Shown one piece after another: positions 24,998 through 33,688 of a DNA stretch of 64,000 nt. Made by a program: the position numbers and the translations under genes. Origin of the DNA: Rummeliibacillus sp044763875 (lineage in GTDB: Bacteria > Bacillota > Bacilli > Bacillales_A > Planococcaceae); the NCBI RefSeq assembly GCF_044763875.1, contig NZ_JBIWGZ010000002.1, forward strand, positions 186,001 through 250,000, in the 5' to 3' direction. Every line of letters starts with the position of its first letter. Position 1 is the first letter of the stretch. The notes under the pieces are model-generated. The model saw nothing but the letters and a program-made list of their open reading frames with translations. It was not told the origin of the DNA and did no database searches.

Positions 24998-26328
24998 TTC
25001 AAATCTTGACCTTCTGATGCGAGTACTGTTTTGTCACCGTCAGAGAGAGGTAAGATTTTAAAGACTGTTTGCTGAGATTCGCCTTGTAAAGATTTAAAAG
25101 CTTCTTGAACATCTGCTACAGTTAATTCTTCAATAGCGGAAACTGAGTCAAATAAATTCATATCATTAAATTTATAACGTGTGAATTGATTTGCAATAAA
25201 TTCAATTGAGTTAAGAGCTCTTAAGTTAAAGCCGATTCTACGACGTTTTACTCGCTCTAACTCTTCTTCACCAAATGGCCATTGTTCTTCTACTTTTTTT
25301 AATTGGTCTTTGATTGCTTGAATTAATTTATCTGGCTGATAAGTGTCAGAACCAATCATTGCAAAGCCAAATCCGTGTTCTAAAGAAAAGTCATATGAGT
25401 AAGATTCATCAATTAATCCCTCTTCATAAACTTTAGTATAGAAATCAGAAGAGCGTCCAAATAAAACATCTAACGTTAAGCTGATTGCCAATTCATGTTT
25501 TAACATGTCACGCCCAGCTAAATTGATTTCTTTTGCTTTTAAACCTACAGAGACTTTCGATTTAATAACATCCATACGTAAAGTACGTTCAGGAATTGCT
25601 ACTTCCATTTGCTCATTTACTTCAATACGTTTAATTGGAGTTGGTTTTGCAAATTCTTTTTTCGCTTGATTTTCGCGAATTACTTCCATCATTTTTTCTG
25701 GTTCTAAAGCTCCAATTGCAAATAAAAGCATGTTTGATGGATGATAGAACGTATGATAACACGTGTATAAATGATCTGCTGTAATTTTGTCAATAGACTC
25801 TATAGTACCTGCAATATCAATTTTTACAGGATGTTCTTTAAACATATTTTCAATCGTACCGAAGTATAAACGCCAATCGGGTTGATCATCATACATCGTA
25901 ATTTCTTGACCAATAATCCCTTTTTCTTTATTGACCGTTTTTTCAGTGAAATATGGTTCCTGTACAAAGTTAAGTAAGGTTTCTGTACTTTCGTTAAGAT
26001 GATTTGTTGCAGAAAATAGATACGCTGTTCTGGTAAAAGAAGTGAAAGCATTTGCAGATGCACCATACTCACTAAATTTTTGGAACACATCTCCATCTTC
26101 TTTTTCGAACATTTTATGTTCTAAAAAGTGGGCAATTCCATCAGGTACTGTAATCGCATCTTCTTCACCAATTGGTACAAAAGAACGGTCAACTGATCCA
26201 TATTTCGTGGTAAACGTCACGAATGTTTTAGAAAATCCTTTTTTCGGCAAAATATAGACATCTAAGCCATTATCTAGCTTTTCATAATAAAGTGTTTCAT
26301 CTAATTGATCAAAACGAATCGTTTCCAT
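24994..26328 (-). CDS. ymfH: M16-family zinc peptidase YmfH
   Basis: Insulinase-type peptidase subunit, 444 residues. The inverted zinc motif H67-x2-E70-H71 is present (GIAHFLEHKMF), with a downstream helix containing NKEKGIIGQEI that supplies the third ligand. Other conserved parts are YGASANAFTSFTRTAYLF and FYHPSNMLLFAIG. It overlaps its partner ymfF by one base. In M16B pairs, one subunit carries zinc and the other helps bind substrate; the peptide substrate here is unknown. Confidence 0.92.
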   Translation of the reverse strand: METIRFDQLDETLYYEKLDNGLDVYILPKKGFSKTFVTFTTKYGSVDRSFVPIGEEDAITVPDGIAHFLEHKMFEKEDGDVFQKFSEYGASANAFTSFTRTAYLFSATNHLNESTETLLNFVQEPYFTEKTVNKEKGIIGQEITMYDDQPDWRLYFGTIENMFKEHPVKIDIAGTIESIDKITADHLYTCYHTFYHPSNMLLFAIGALEPEKMMEVIRENQAKKEFAKPTPIKRIEVNEQMEVAIPERTLRMDVIKSKVSVGLKAKEINLAGRDMLKHELAISLTLDVLFGRSSDFYTKVYEEGLIDESYSYDFSLEHGFGFAMIGSDTYQPDKLIQAIKDQLKKVEEQWPFGEEELERVKRRRIGFNLRALNSIEFIANQFTRYKFNDMNLFDSVSAIEELTVADVQEAFKSLQGESQQTVFKILPLSDGDKTVLASEGQDLK

Positions 26329-27596
26329 TATTTCACATCCTCCATTCCACTTAAGAAATAGACGGTTTCTTTGTGCAATTGTTTAGCCATATCTACAACG
26401 TCTTGTTTTGTCACGGATTGCCATTTCGCTTGCCATGCTTCTACATTGAAATCTTCGTCTAAATCTTTATATTGATCGTAAATTTCAATTTGGCCACGTG
26501 CGGAATCTAGCGCTTCTTTCAATTGGTTTTGGAGCATTGCCTTTGTTTGTGTCATTTCCAAATCCGTTATTTCACCATTTTGCATAGCAGTTAATTGTTC
26601 ATCAATTAATTGCAATGCTTTCTTTTCATTTTCTGCATCGATTCCCGACATTACATATACTAAGCCATATTGTGCAGAGTAGGAGCTTGAGCAATAATAA
26701 GCCATACTTTCTTTTTCACGCACATTCATGAATAGTTTGGAATGCGCATAGCCACCAAATATGCCGTTAAAGATTTGCATTTTCGGGAAATCTGCATCTT
26801 TAAAGAAAACAGGTGTGGTAAAACCGATATGCAGTTTACCTTGCTTCATTTCTTGCGTTTCCTTAACGTAAGAATCAGTCGGCTGAATTTTAGGTAAAAC
26901 GGTATGTTCAAATGATGATTTACGATTACCAAATGGTAATGCCTTTTTTAATTCTTCAATCATTTTTGTTTCATCTATATCTCCAACTACATAGATATCA
27001 ATCGCATCTTCTGCTAGCATACGTTGATATGTATCAGTTAACGATTGGGGTGTGATGGCTTCAACAGCTGGAATTGTACCATTTGCAGAAGTAGATGCTG
27101 GATGATTCGGTGCTAAAAGTTTTGTTAAACGATTTTGTGCATAGCGTGATTTATCATCAAAAATCGATTGAATACGTTCTTTGACCATTTCCTTTTCGCG
27201 AGCAACAATGTTTTCTTTAAAAACACCATTCTCAAAATTCGGGTCAAAAACTACGGTATGCATTAATTCTAAAACTTTTTCTAAAACATCACCATGTTGC
27301 AAATATTGATCATTGACAGTTTCAACGTTTAGTAAAACGGTATGTTCATTTCCTTTTTTAGTTGTATCTAAATACAATACTGTACCGTATAAATCATCTA
27401 GATACATACGCATACTAGCAGTAGATGGGAATTTGGCATTACTGTGTTGCAAAACATTTGATAAAACAGTTCTTTCTGCAGCCTCCTCTACCTTTAAAGG
27501 TCTTCTTAATTTCAGCGAAAAATTCACTGTTTTAAATTGATCAGTTACTCTTGTATGAATATGAACGTCTTTTGCTACTTCTATAGATTTAAACAT
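26328..27596 (-). CDS. ymfF: M16-family peptidase-like subunit YmfF, no zinc motif
   Basis: Partner of YmfH, 422 residues. The position where H-x2-E-H is expected reads VLSNVLQHSNAKFPS, so the zinc site is missing and the subunit is probably non-catalytic. It retains the M16 fold signatures FPKMQIFNGIFGGYAHSKLF and VREKESMAYYCSSSYSA. The start ATG has GGAGGGG 6 nt upstream. First gene of the ymfF-ymfH-ymfI(-ymfJ) transcription unit, separated from nupQ by about 200 bp. Confidence 0.9.
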   Translation of the reverse strand: MFKSIEVAKDVHIHTRVTDQFKTVNFSLKLRRPLKVEEAAERTVLSNVLQHSNAKFPSTASMRMYLDDLYGTVLYLDTTKKGNEHTVLLNVETVNDQYLQHGDVLEKVLELMHTVVFDPNFENGVFKENIVAREKEMVKERIQSIFDDKSRYAQNRLTKLLAPNHPASTSANGTIPAVEAITPQSLTDTYQRMLAEDAIDIYVVGDIDETKMIEELKKALPFGNRKSSFEHTVLPKIQPTDSYVKETQEMKQGKLHIGFTTPVFFKDADFPKMQIFNGIFGGYAHSKLFMNVREKESMAYYCSSSYSAQYGLVYVMSGIDAENEKKALQLIDEQLTAMQNGEITDLEMTQTKAMLQNQLKEALDSARGQIEIYDQYKDLDEDFNVEAWQAKWQSVTKQDVVDMAKQLHKETVYFLSGMEDVK

Positions 27597-27764
27597 TCAA
27601 ACCCCTCCTATCTACTTAATATAACAAACCATTACTCCAACTATACATGTCAATTGAATAAAATTGCAACTAATGTAAAAGCAGGTTAAGTATTAGACTT
27701 TTTTACCATCTTTCGGTCACGTACTCTACCTTCCCTTCAAGTATTGACAATAAAAGTTGTTAGT

Positions 27765-27800
27765 AAAAATAAAAGACTGAGCAAGAAGCCCAGTCTCGAT
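27765..27800 (-). terminator. Terminator of nupOPQ
   Basis: Stem AGACTGGGC / GCTCAGTCT (one G-U) with a 5-nt loop on the minus strand, followed by TTTTATTTTT; about 8 bases past the nupQ stop. Confidence 0.88.
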
Positions 27801-27803
27801 TAA

Positions 27804-28763
27804 TTAACGTTTGCCTTTCACATATGGTGTACCAGATGCTTTCGGTGCTCTCGCTTTTCCGATAAACCCAGCTAAAGCTAAAATTGTTAATACATAAGGT
27901 AAGATTAATAAAATTACTTGAGGTACGTCCTTAATCACTGGAATTGAAGCTCCAGCAATACTCAAAGATTGTGCAAAACCAAAGAATAATGCTGCACCCA
28001 TAGCACCTAGTGGATGCCATTTCCCAAAGATCATAGCTGCAATAGCCATGAAACCTTGGCCACTGATTGTACCTTGACTGAAGTTCCCTGCGATTGCTTG
28101 TGCATAAATTGCACCACCGATACCACCAAGTGCACCAGAAATCATCACTGCGATATAACGCATTTTTGTTACATTTATACCCATTGTATCTGCAGCCATT
28201 GGATGTTCCCCTACTGCACGTAAACGTAAACCAAATGGTGTTTTATAAATAACAAACCAAGCAATGAATGCGACAACTATCGCCAAAATAGATGTTCCAT
28301 AAACGTCAGTAAAGAACATTTTACCTAAAATAGGAATATCCTTTAATCCTGGAATATCAAAACGCGAGAAACGTTCTGCAATTGAATCCGTTTGACCTTT
28401 GTCATATAACATTTTCACTGAGAATACAGCAACTGCTAATCCTAACATGTTAAGTGCAACCCCTGCTACCGTTTGGTCAGCACGGAATGAAACGGCTGCA
28501 ACTGCTAAAATTAGTGAGAATACAATACCTACAACCATTGCAACAAGTAAACCAACCCACGGTGTCCATCCACCAAGAGAATTTGCAAATGTTAAGTTGA
28601 AAACAACACTACTGAAGGCTCCAATAATCATTACACCTTCAAGACCGATGTTAATAACACCTGATCGTTCAGTGAATACACCGCCAATTGCAGTTACTAT
28701 TAATGGTGCTGCGTAGAAGATAGCAGAAGGAATAATGAAATATAACACTTCTAAAAAGCTCAT
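27804..28763 (-). CDS. nupQ: Nucleoside ABC transporter permease NupQ
   Basis: One of two membrane subunits of a BmpA-dependent nucleoside importer. It has 319 residues and about eight or nine hydrophobic helices. The branched-chain/ribose-type permease signature is NIGLEGVMIIGAF near residue 36; SQGTISGQGFMAIAAMIFGKW near 230 and FGLRLRAVGEHPMAADTMG near 177 are family-typical. One base separates its start from the nupP stop. Matches B. subtilis NupQ (YufQ); the guanosine preference is known there, not shown here. Confidence 0.92.
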   Translation of the reverse strand: MSFLEVLYFIIPSAIFYAAPLIVTAIGGVFTERSGVINIGLEGVMIIGAFSSVVFNLTFANSLGGWTPWVGLLVAMVVGIVFSLILAVAAVSFRADQTVAGVALNMLGLAVAVFSVKMLYDKGQTDSIAERFSRFDIPGLKDIPILGKMFFTDVYGTSILAIVVAFIAWFVIYKTPFGLRLRAVGEHPMAADTMGINVTKMRYIAVMISGALGGIGGAIYAQAIAGNFSQGTISGQGFMAIAAMIFGKWHPLGAMGAALFFGFAQSLSIAGASIPVIKDVPQVILLILPYVLTILALAGFIGKARAPKASGTPYVKGKR

Positions 28764-28764
28764 G

Positions 28765-29814
28765 TTATTTTTCCTCCTTTTTTTTCTTACTTAAACGTTC
28801 AAGTGCTACTCGAATAATATAACCTGATGCCACGAAGAAAATAATCAATGCAATAACAATTGATACGATTTCCACAGGGATTCCAGCTTCGTTTGGCATG
28901 TTTAGACCGCCATTTTTCAATGAACCAAAGAGTATAGCTCCTAGTAATACACCAAATGGTTGGTTCGCACCTAGTAAGGCAACAGCGATACCATCAAATC
29001 CGATACCAGTAAATGCTGTCATCTTAGAAATGTTTCCGAATGTACCTAGTGCTTCCATTGCTCCACCAAGACCTGCGAAGACACCAGATATAACCATAGC
29101 AAGAACGATATTTTTACTTACATTCATACCTGCATAATCTGATGCATGTTTGTTAAAACCAACAGCTTTTAGTTCAAAACCACGTGTTGTTTTCTCTAAT
29201 ATGAACCACATCGCAATTACAGCAATAATGGCAACGACAAATCCCCAATGTAATCTTGAATAATCTGTAATAGATTCAAAGAATGGTGATCTAAGTGAAG
29301 CTGAATCATGAATCTTTTCAGTCTTTTCTCCACCATTCGATAACGCTGAAATTGTTGCATTCGCTACATGAAGTGCAATATAGTTCATCATGATTGTAAC
29401 AATAACCTCATGCACTTGTAATTTTGCTTTTAATAACCCTGGAATAAGCGCCCATAATCCACCTGCAACTGCTGCAGCTAATAAAGCTAATGGAAGATGA
29501 ATTATTTTAGGAAGGTCAAATGCATAACCTACATAAGCTGCTGCTAACCACCCTACAATTAATTGTCCCTCTACACCGATGTTAAATAACCCAGTTCTGA
29601 ATGCAAAGGCTACAGCTAAACCAGCAAATACATATGGTGTAATTTGGCGAATTGTTTCACCCATGTTATAACTATTACCAAATACCCCATTCCACAATGC
29701 GATATAACCATCTACTGGGCTAAATCCACTGACAAGCATCACTATTGCACCTACGATTAGGCCTAATAAGATTGAAATGATAGGAACAAGAATATTTGTC
29801 GTACGTTTAGACAC
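28765..29814 (-). CDS. nupP: Nucleoside ABC transporter permease NupP
   Basis: Second permease subunit, 349 residues. It starts with GTG, which overlaps the nupO stop by one base. Family motifs are FNIGVEGQLIVGWLAAAYVG near residue 76, HEVIVTIMMNYIALHVANA near 135, FELKAVGFNKHASDYAGMN and FDGIAVALLGANQPFGVL. Around nine membrane segments with a lysine-rich C-terminus. Pairs with NupQ to form the channel. Confidence 0.92.
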   Translation of the reverse strand: MSKRTTNILVPIISILLGLIVGAIVMLVSGFSPVDGYIALWNGVFGNSYNMGETIRQITPYVFAGLAVAFAFRTGLFNIGVEGQLIVGWLAAAYVGYAFDLPKIIHLPLALLAAAVAGGLWALIPGLLKAKLQVHEVIVTIMMNYIALHVANATISALSNGGEKTEKIHDSASLRSPFFESITDYSRLHWGFVVAIIAVIAMWFILEKTTRGFELKAVGFNKHASDYAGMNVSKNIVLAMVISGVFAGLGGAMEALGTFGNISKMTAFTGIGFDGIAVALLGANQPFGVLLGAILFGSLKNGGLNMPNEAGIPVEIVSIVIALIIFFVASGYIIRVALERLSKKKKEEK

Positions 29815-31352
29815 TATTCGTCACCTACCTTTTTTTGATCATTGTGAAGTGATTGGCCAGCCATTAATAAACCAAGTTCTTGTTCTGTTGTTCCATGAGG
29901 TGCCACTGTATCAATAATAGAACCATCATGAATTACAGCAATCGTATCAGATACATTCATTACTTCATCCAATTCAAATGAGATAAGTAATACTGCTTTC
30001 CCTTTATCACGTTGTTCAATTAAACGTTTGTGGATAAATTCGATTGCACCTACGTCTAAACCACGTGTCGGTAATGCTGCAATAAGTAATTCTGGATCAC
30101 GATCAATTTCACGACCAATAATTGCTTTTTGTTGGTTACCACCTGATAATGCACGTGCAGGCGTCATCTCGTTCGGTGTACGCACATCAAACTCTTCAAT
30201 GATTTTCTTGGCGAAATTATTTACATTTTTATAATCAATAATGCCTCCTTTAGAAACCGGTTTTTGGTAGTACGTTTGTAAAACGATATTGTGTCCTATA
30301 GGGAAGTCTAATACAAGACCGTGTTTGTGACGGTCTTGAGGAATATGCCCTATCCCTGATTCTGTAATTTTACGAGGTTTTAGCCCTGTGATATTCTTAC
30401 CTTTTAAAGTGACCGTACCATGCTTCACCTTGCGAAGACCAGTTATTGCCTCGATTAGTTCAGATTGACCATTCCCATCAATCCCAGCAATCCCAACAAT
30501 TTCCCCAGCTCGAACGGTAAGATTTAAATTCTTAACTTTATCAACACCGCGATTATCGGCAATAGTTAAGTTTTCAATATTTAATACAATATCAGTTGGA
30601 TGCGCTTCCGTTTTTTCAGTCTTGAAGACAACTTGTCGTCCGACCATCATTTCGGCAAGTTGATTTGGATTAGTTTCAGCTGTAATAACTGTTCCAATTC
30701 CTTGACCTTTACGGATAATTGTTACACGATCTGAAACTTCCATAATTTCTTTTAATTTATGCGTAATTAAAATTATAGATTTACCTTCTTTAATTAGGCG
30801 CTTCATAATCTGCATCAATTCTGTAATTTCTTGAGGTGTAAGTGACGCTGTTGGTTCATCGAAGATTAGAATTTCAGCGCCGCGATATAATGTTTTTAAA
30901 ATTTCAACACGTTGTTGCATCCCGACTGAAATGTCTTCAATTTTAGCATTTGCGTCTACATTTAGACCGTATTTTTCAGATAGTGCTTGTACTTTTTTCG
31001 CTGCATCGCGAATGTTGATCAAACCCATTTTAGTAGGTTCGCTACCTAAAATGATATTTTCAGTCACCGTGAAATTTTCAACTAACATAAAATGTTGGTG
31101 AACCATCCCAATTCCAAGATCATTAGCTTTGTTAGGATCTGTAATTTTGACTTCCTTGCCATGAACTCGGATTGTTCCCGCCTCTGGTTGATACAAACCA
31201 AAAAGAACGTTCATCAACGTCGATTTCCCCGCACCATTTTCTCCTAATAGTGCATGAATCTCGCCTTTTTTTAGCTGAAGGGTGATGTTATCATTTGCTA
31301 CGAAATCGCCAAATTGTTTGCGAATTCCAAGCATCTCTATCACATATTCCAA
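29814..31352 (-). CDS. nupO: Nucleoside ABC transporter ATP-binding protein NupO
   Basis: Double ATPase like RbsA/YufO, 512 residues. I place the start at the TTG (31350-31352), 8 nt after GGGAG, giving EYVIEMLGIRKQFG as in relatives; a GTG 21 bases upstream overlaps the ribosome site. First half: Walker A GENGAGKST at 38-46, signature ISVGMQQRVEILK, Walker B ILIFDEPTASL. Second half: a degenerate P-loop GIDGNGQSELIE and a LSGGNQQKAIIGRE signature. It is separated from bmpA by about 280 bp with a terminator and a possible CodY box, so nupOPQ may have its own promoter. Confidence 0.93.
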   Translation of the reverse strand: MEYVIEMLGIRKQFGDFVANDNITLQLKKGEIHALLGENGAGKSTLMNVLFGLYQPEAGTIRVHGKEVKITDPNKANDLGIGMVHQHFMLVENFTVTENIILGSEPTKMGLINIRDAAKKVQALSEKYGLNVDANAKIEDISVGMQQRVEILKTLYRGAEILIFDEPTASLTPQEITELMQIMKRLIKEGKSIILITHKLKEIMEVSDRVTIIRKGQGIGTVITAETNPNQLAEMMVGRQVVFKTEKTEAHPTDIVLNIENLTIADNRGVDKVKNLNLTVRAGEIVGIAGIDGNGQSELIEAITGLRKVKHGTVTLKGKNITGLKPRKITESGIGHIPQDRHKHGLVLDFPIGHNIVLQTYYQKPVSKGGIIDYKNVNNFAKKIIEEFDVRTPNEMTPARALSGGNQQKAIIGREIDRDPELLIAALPTRGLDVGAIEFIHKRLIEQRDKGKAVLLISFELDEVMNVSDTIAVIHDGSIIDTVAPHGTTEQELGLLMAGQSLHNDQKKVGDE

Positions 31353-31446
31353 TGTGTTCACTCCCTTGGACACTATAAATTTATGAGTGTAATTAATAAA
31401 CTAACAAGGTTAAAAAATTAACACAAGAAAGCATTTAAAGAGGAAT

Positions 31447-31461
31447 TATTTTCAGAATATT
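31447..31461. promoter_or_regulatory. Putative CodY box upstream of nupO
   Basis: TATTTTCAGAATATT agrees with the CodY consensus AATTTTCWGAAAATT at 13 of 15 positions. It lies 95 bases upstream of the nupO start. The B. subtilis nupNOPQ transporter is under CodY control, which fits. No convincing -35/-10 pair was identified beside it. Confidence 0.45.
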
Positions 31462-31572
31462 AATATCTGTAATTTTACAAAAATAGATAAAAATCAGATT
31501 GTATTATTTAAAAAAATTCTCTTAAAATCTTAAAATCTTCAAATACCTTCATCTATTAATTTTTTAATAGAT

Positions 31573-31613
31573 AAAAATATCATAAAGACCACCAGAATAT
31601 GCTGGTCTTTATG
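31573..31613 (-). terminator. Terminator of bmpA
   Basis: An 11-bp stem CATAAAGACCA / TGGTCTTTATG with an 11-nt loop, followed on the minus strand by ATATTTTTATC. It lies just after the bmpA stop and before nupO, and may only partly block read-through. Confidence 0.8.
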
Positions 31614-31630
31614 ATAATAATGGTTAAATA

Positions 31631-32695
31631 CTATTTTCCTGGTTTTTCAGGAACTTTAATTTCACCACTAATAATTTTCGCTTTGTATTCGTCAATTTTC
31701 TTTTGTGTGTCAGCAGTAATTGCACCATGAGAATCAGCTAAATCAACACCATTGTCTTTTAAACCAAAAGTAATCAATTTACCACCAGGGAATTTACCAT
31801 CTTTTGTTTGTTTAGACACGTCTTCTGCTGCAATATCAACACGTTTTAATACTGAAGTTAAAGTAACGTTCGTTTTGTCATCTACTTTACCTTCATCATA
31901 TTGGTCACGGTCAACACCGATTACCCATACGTCAGCTTTTGGATCTTTTTTCTTACGTTCTTTTGCTTCAGTGAATAATCCATTACCTGTACCGCCCGCT
32001 GCATGGAAGATAATGTCTGAGCCAGAATCATACATACGTTTAGCGATTGTTTGACCTTTTGCAGCATCGCCAAATGTACCTGCATATTGTACATCAACTT
32101 TAACTTTTGGATTTGCAGCTTTAGCACCTGCTACGTAGCCTGCTTCGAATCCACCGATAATATCACCTTCCATACCACCGATGAAACCAATTTTACCAGT
32201 TTTAGATTGTAAAGCTGCAGCAGCACCTGCTAAATAAGAAGCTTCGTTTGCACGGAACATAATTGAAGCAACATTGTCTTGTCCTTCAACTACTGAATCG
32301 ATAATAGCGATCTTAGCATCTTTTTGTTGTTTAGCTACTTCAACTACTGAATCATGTAGATTAAAACCTACAGCGTATACTAAATCAAAGTTACGACGGA
32401 TTAAACTGTTAAGATTGGTATTGTAATCACTTTCAGCAGCAGATTGTAGATAATCATAACCACCATTACCTTTTGACAAGCCATTATCTTTACCGAATTT
32501 TTCAATACCTTCCCAAGTTGATTGGTTGAATGACTTATCATCAATACCACCAATGTCGGTTACCATTCCTACTGAGAATGAGTTTTTGTCGTCGCCTTTT
32601 TTTGTTTCTGTTTCATTATTAGAACCACACGCTGCTAATAATGTACCAGATGCTAAAAGTGCAGAAAGTGCTAAACCTATTTTACGTTTTTTCAC
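31631..32695 (-). CDS. nupN: Nucleoside-binding lipoprotein, BmpA/NupN family
   Basis: Substrate-binding lipoprotein of the nucleoside ABC importer, 354 residues. The start is the GTG at 32693-32695, 7 nt after GGGGGG. The signal sequence MKKRKIGLALSALLASGTLL ends in the lipobox LAAC with the lipid-modified Cys23. The mature part has the BmpA family blocks VGMVTDIGGIDDKSFNQSTW, GKIGFIGGMEGDIIGGFEAG and IIFHAAGGTGNGLFTEA. Transcribed ahead of nupOPQ but separated by a terminator. Gene order and family support a nucleoside ligand. Confidence 0.93.
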   Translation of the reverse strand: MKKRKIGLALSALLASGTLLAACGSNNETETKKGDDKNSFSVGMVTDIGGIDDKSFNQSTWEGIEKFGKDNGLSKGNGGYDYLQSAAESDYNTNLNSLIRRNFDLVYAVGFNLHDSVVEVAKQQKDAKIAIIDSVVEGQDNVASIMFRANEASYLAGAAAALQSKTGKIGFIGGMEGDIIGGFEAGYVAGAKAANPKVKVDVQYAGTFGDAAKGQTIAKRMYDSGSDIIFHAAGGTGNGLFTEAKERKKKDPKADVWVIGVDRDQYDEGKVDDKTNVTLTSVLKRVDIAAEDVSKQTKDGKFPGGKLITFGLKDNGVDLADSHGAITADTQKKIDEYKAKIISGEIKVPEKPGK

Positions 32696-32755
32696 TTGAA
32701 ATCCCCCCAAAAAGTAAGTTAGTTTTATTTTCGATAGCAGGAATGAATACTTATT

Positions 32756-33484
32756 TTACACACGTTTTCGTACTACATGGAAACTGAATTTATCAGCTCT
32801 GAAATAATTACGTGAATAGAGCACCACACGATCGTTATCATCATAATGGAGCTGTTTTAAAACTAAGAGCGCTGTTTCACGCCCACATTGTAATATTGGA
32901 GAAACTTGACCATGATAGCCAACAGGATCTATAAATGTAACTGCATATGCTACATGAATTTCCCCGGATTCTTCTAAAGCAGAGAAAATGGATGAATTAT
33001 GTCGAGACAAGAAATCTGCTGCTAAATATTTTGCAGGTACTTGGTCCACACAATACACGACCGGTTCACCGTCTGCTGTACGCACACGTTCAATCGTTAT
33101 TAAAGATTCATCAGCATCACATTGAAAGCGTTTTATATCTTCTTCATTCGAAAGGTGCTCGGTAGAACTTATGTAGTTTGTACCAGGCTGCATTCCAGCA
33201 TCCTCTATCATAGAGGAAATACTTGAGAGTTGTTCTATCCCCGATGTAAATAAAGGTTTTGGATTAACAAATGTACCTACACCATGTCTTCGAACAATAA
33301 TATTTTCTTCTTCCAACAGTCTTAAAGCTTCACGAAGTGTTGCACGACTGACTCCAAGTGATTTCGATAATTCAAATTCAGAAGGTAGTTTTTCATTTTC
33401 TTTGTAAACACCTTGTTCAATATCTGCCTTTAAATGATCAATCACTTGAAGATAGAGATGACGATGATCAGACTTAATTGTCAT
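32756..33484 (-). CDS. ymfC: GntR-family (HutC subfamily) transcriptional regulator YmfC
   Basis: A 242-residue repressor-type protein. I place the start at the ATG (33482-33484); the TTG at 33499 precedes the purine-rich ribosome site. The N-terminal winged HTH (residues 1-70) shows ENEKLPSEFELSKSLGVSRA and TLREALRLLEEENIIVRRHG. The UTRA ligand domain fills the rest, with YCVDQVPAKYLAADF and LQLHYDDNDRVVLYSRNYF-type strands. It lies directly upstream of bmpA and may regulate it. Tandem SATCAGA repeats sit in its own leader (33504-33548), suggesting autoregulation. The ligand is unknown. Confidence 0.87.
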   Translation of the reverse strand: MTIKSDHRHLYLQVIDHLKADIEQGVYKENEKLPSEFELSKSLGVSRATLREALRLLEEENIIVRRHGVGTFVNPKPLFTSGIEQLSSISSMIEDAGMQPGTNYISSTEHLSNEEDIKRFQCDADESLITIERVRTADGEPVVYCVDQVPAKYLAADFLSRHNSSIFSALEESGEIHVAYAVTFIDPVGYHGQVSPILQCGRETALLVLKQLHYDDNDRVVLYSRNYFRADKFSFHVVRKRV

Positions 33485-33503
33485 ATAAACCACCACCAAA
33501 AGA

Positions 33504-33558
33504 GATCAGAGATCAGACATCAGACGTAAAACATTCCTACTAATCAGACATTACTATA
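33504..33558 (-). promoter_or_regulatory. ymfC promoter region with tandem 7-bp repeats
   Basis: Minus-strand -10 TATAGT (33553-33558); the -35 is weak. Just downstream, TCTGATT occurs at 33542-33548. Three contiguous 7-bp units, TCTGATG-TCTGATC-TCTGATC on the minus strand, fill 33504-33524 within the leader. Regular spacing next to a GntR-family gene suggests an operator. Confidence 0.5.
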
Positions 33559-33688
33559 CCATTTTTGTTTAGGTAAATAAATAACTTTCACAAAAAACTG
33601 TGTTAAAACAGACAAATTTTTATATTGCTATTCTAATATAGATGTTTTTTTTACATTCTTTGGTTAATATCAAAATAATTTATTAAAA

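Noticed and set aside
33119..33132. cre-like TGAAAGCGTTTTAT
   Set aside because: It lies within the ymfC coding sequence and fails the consensus at the last two positions; it probably reflects codons.
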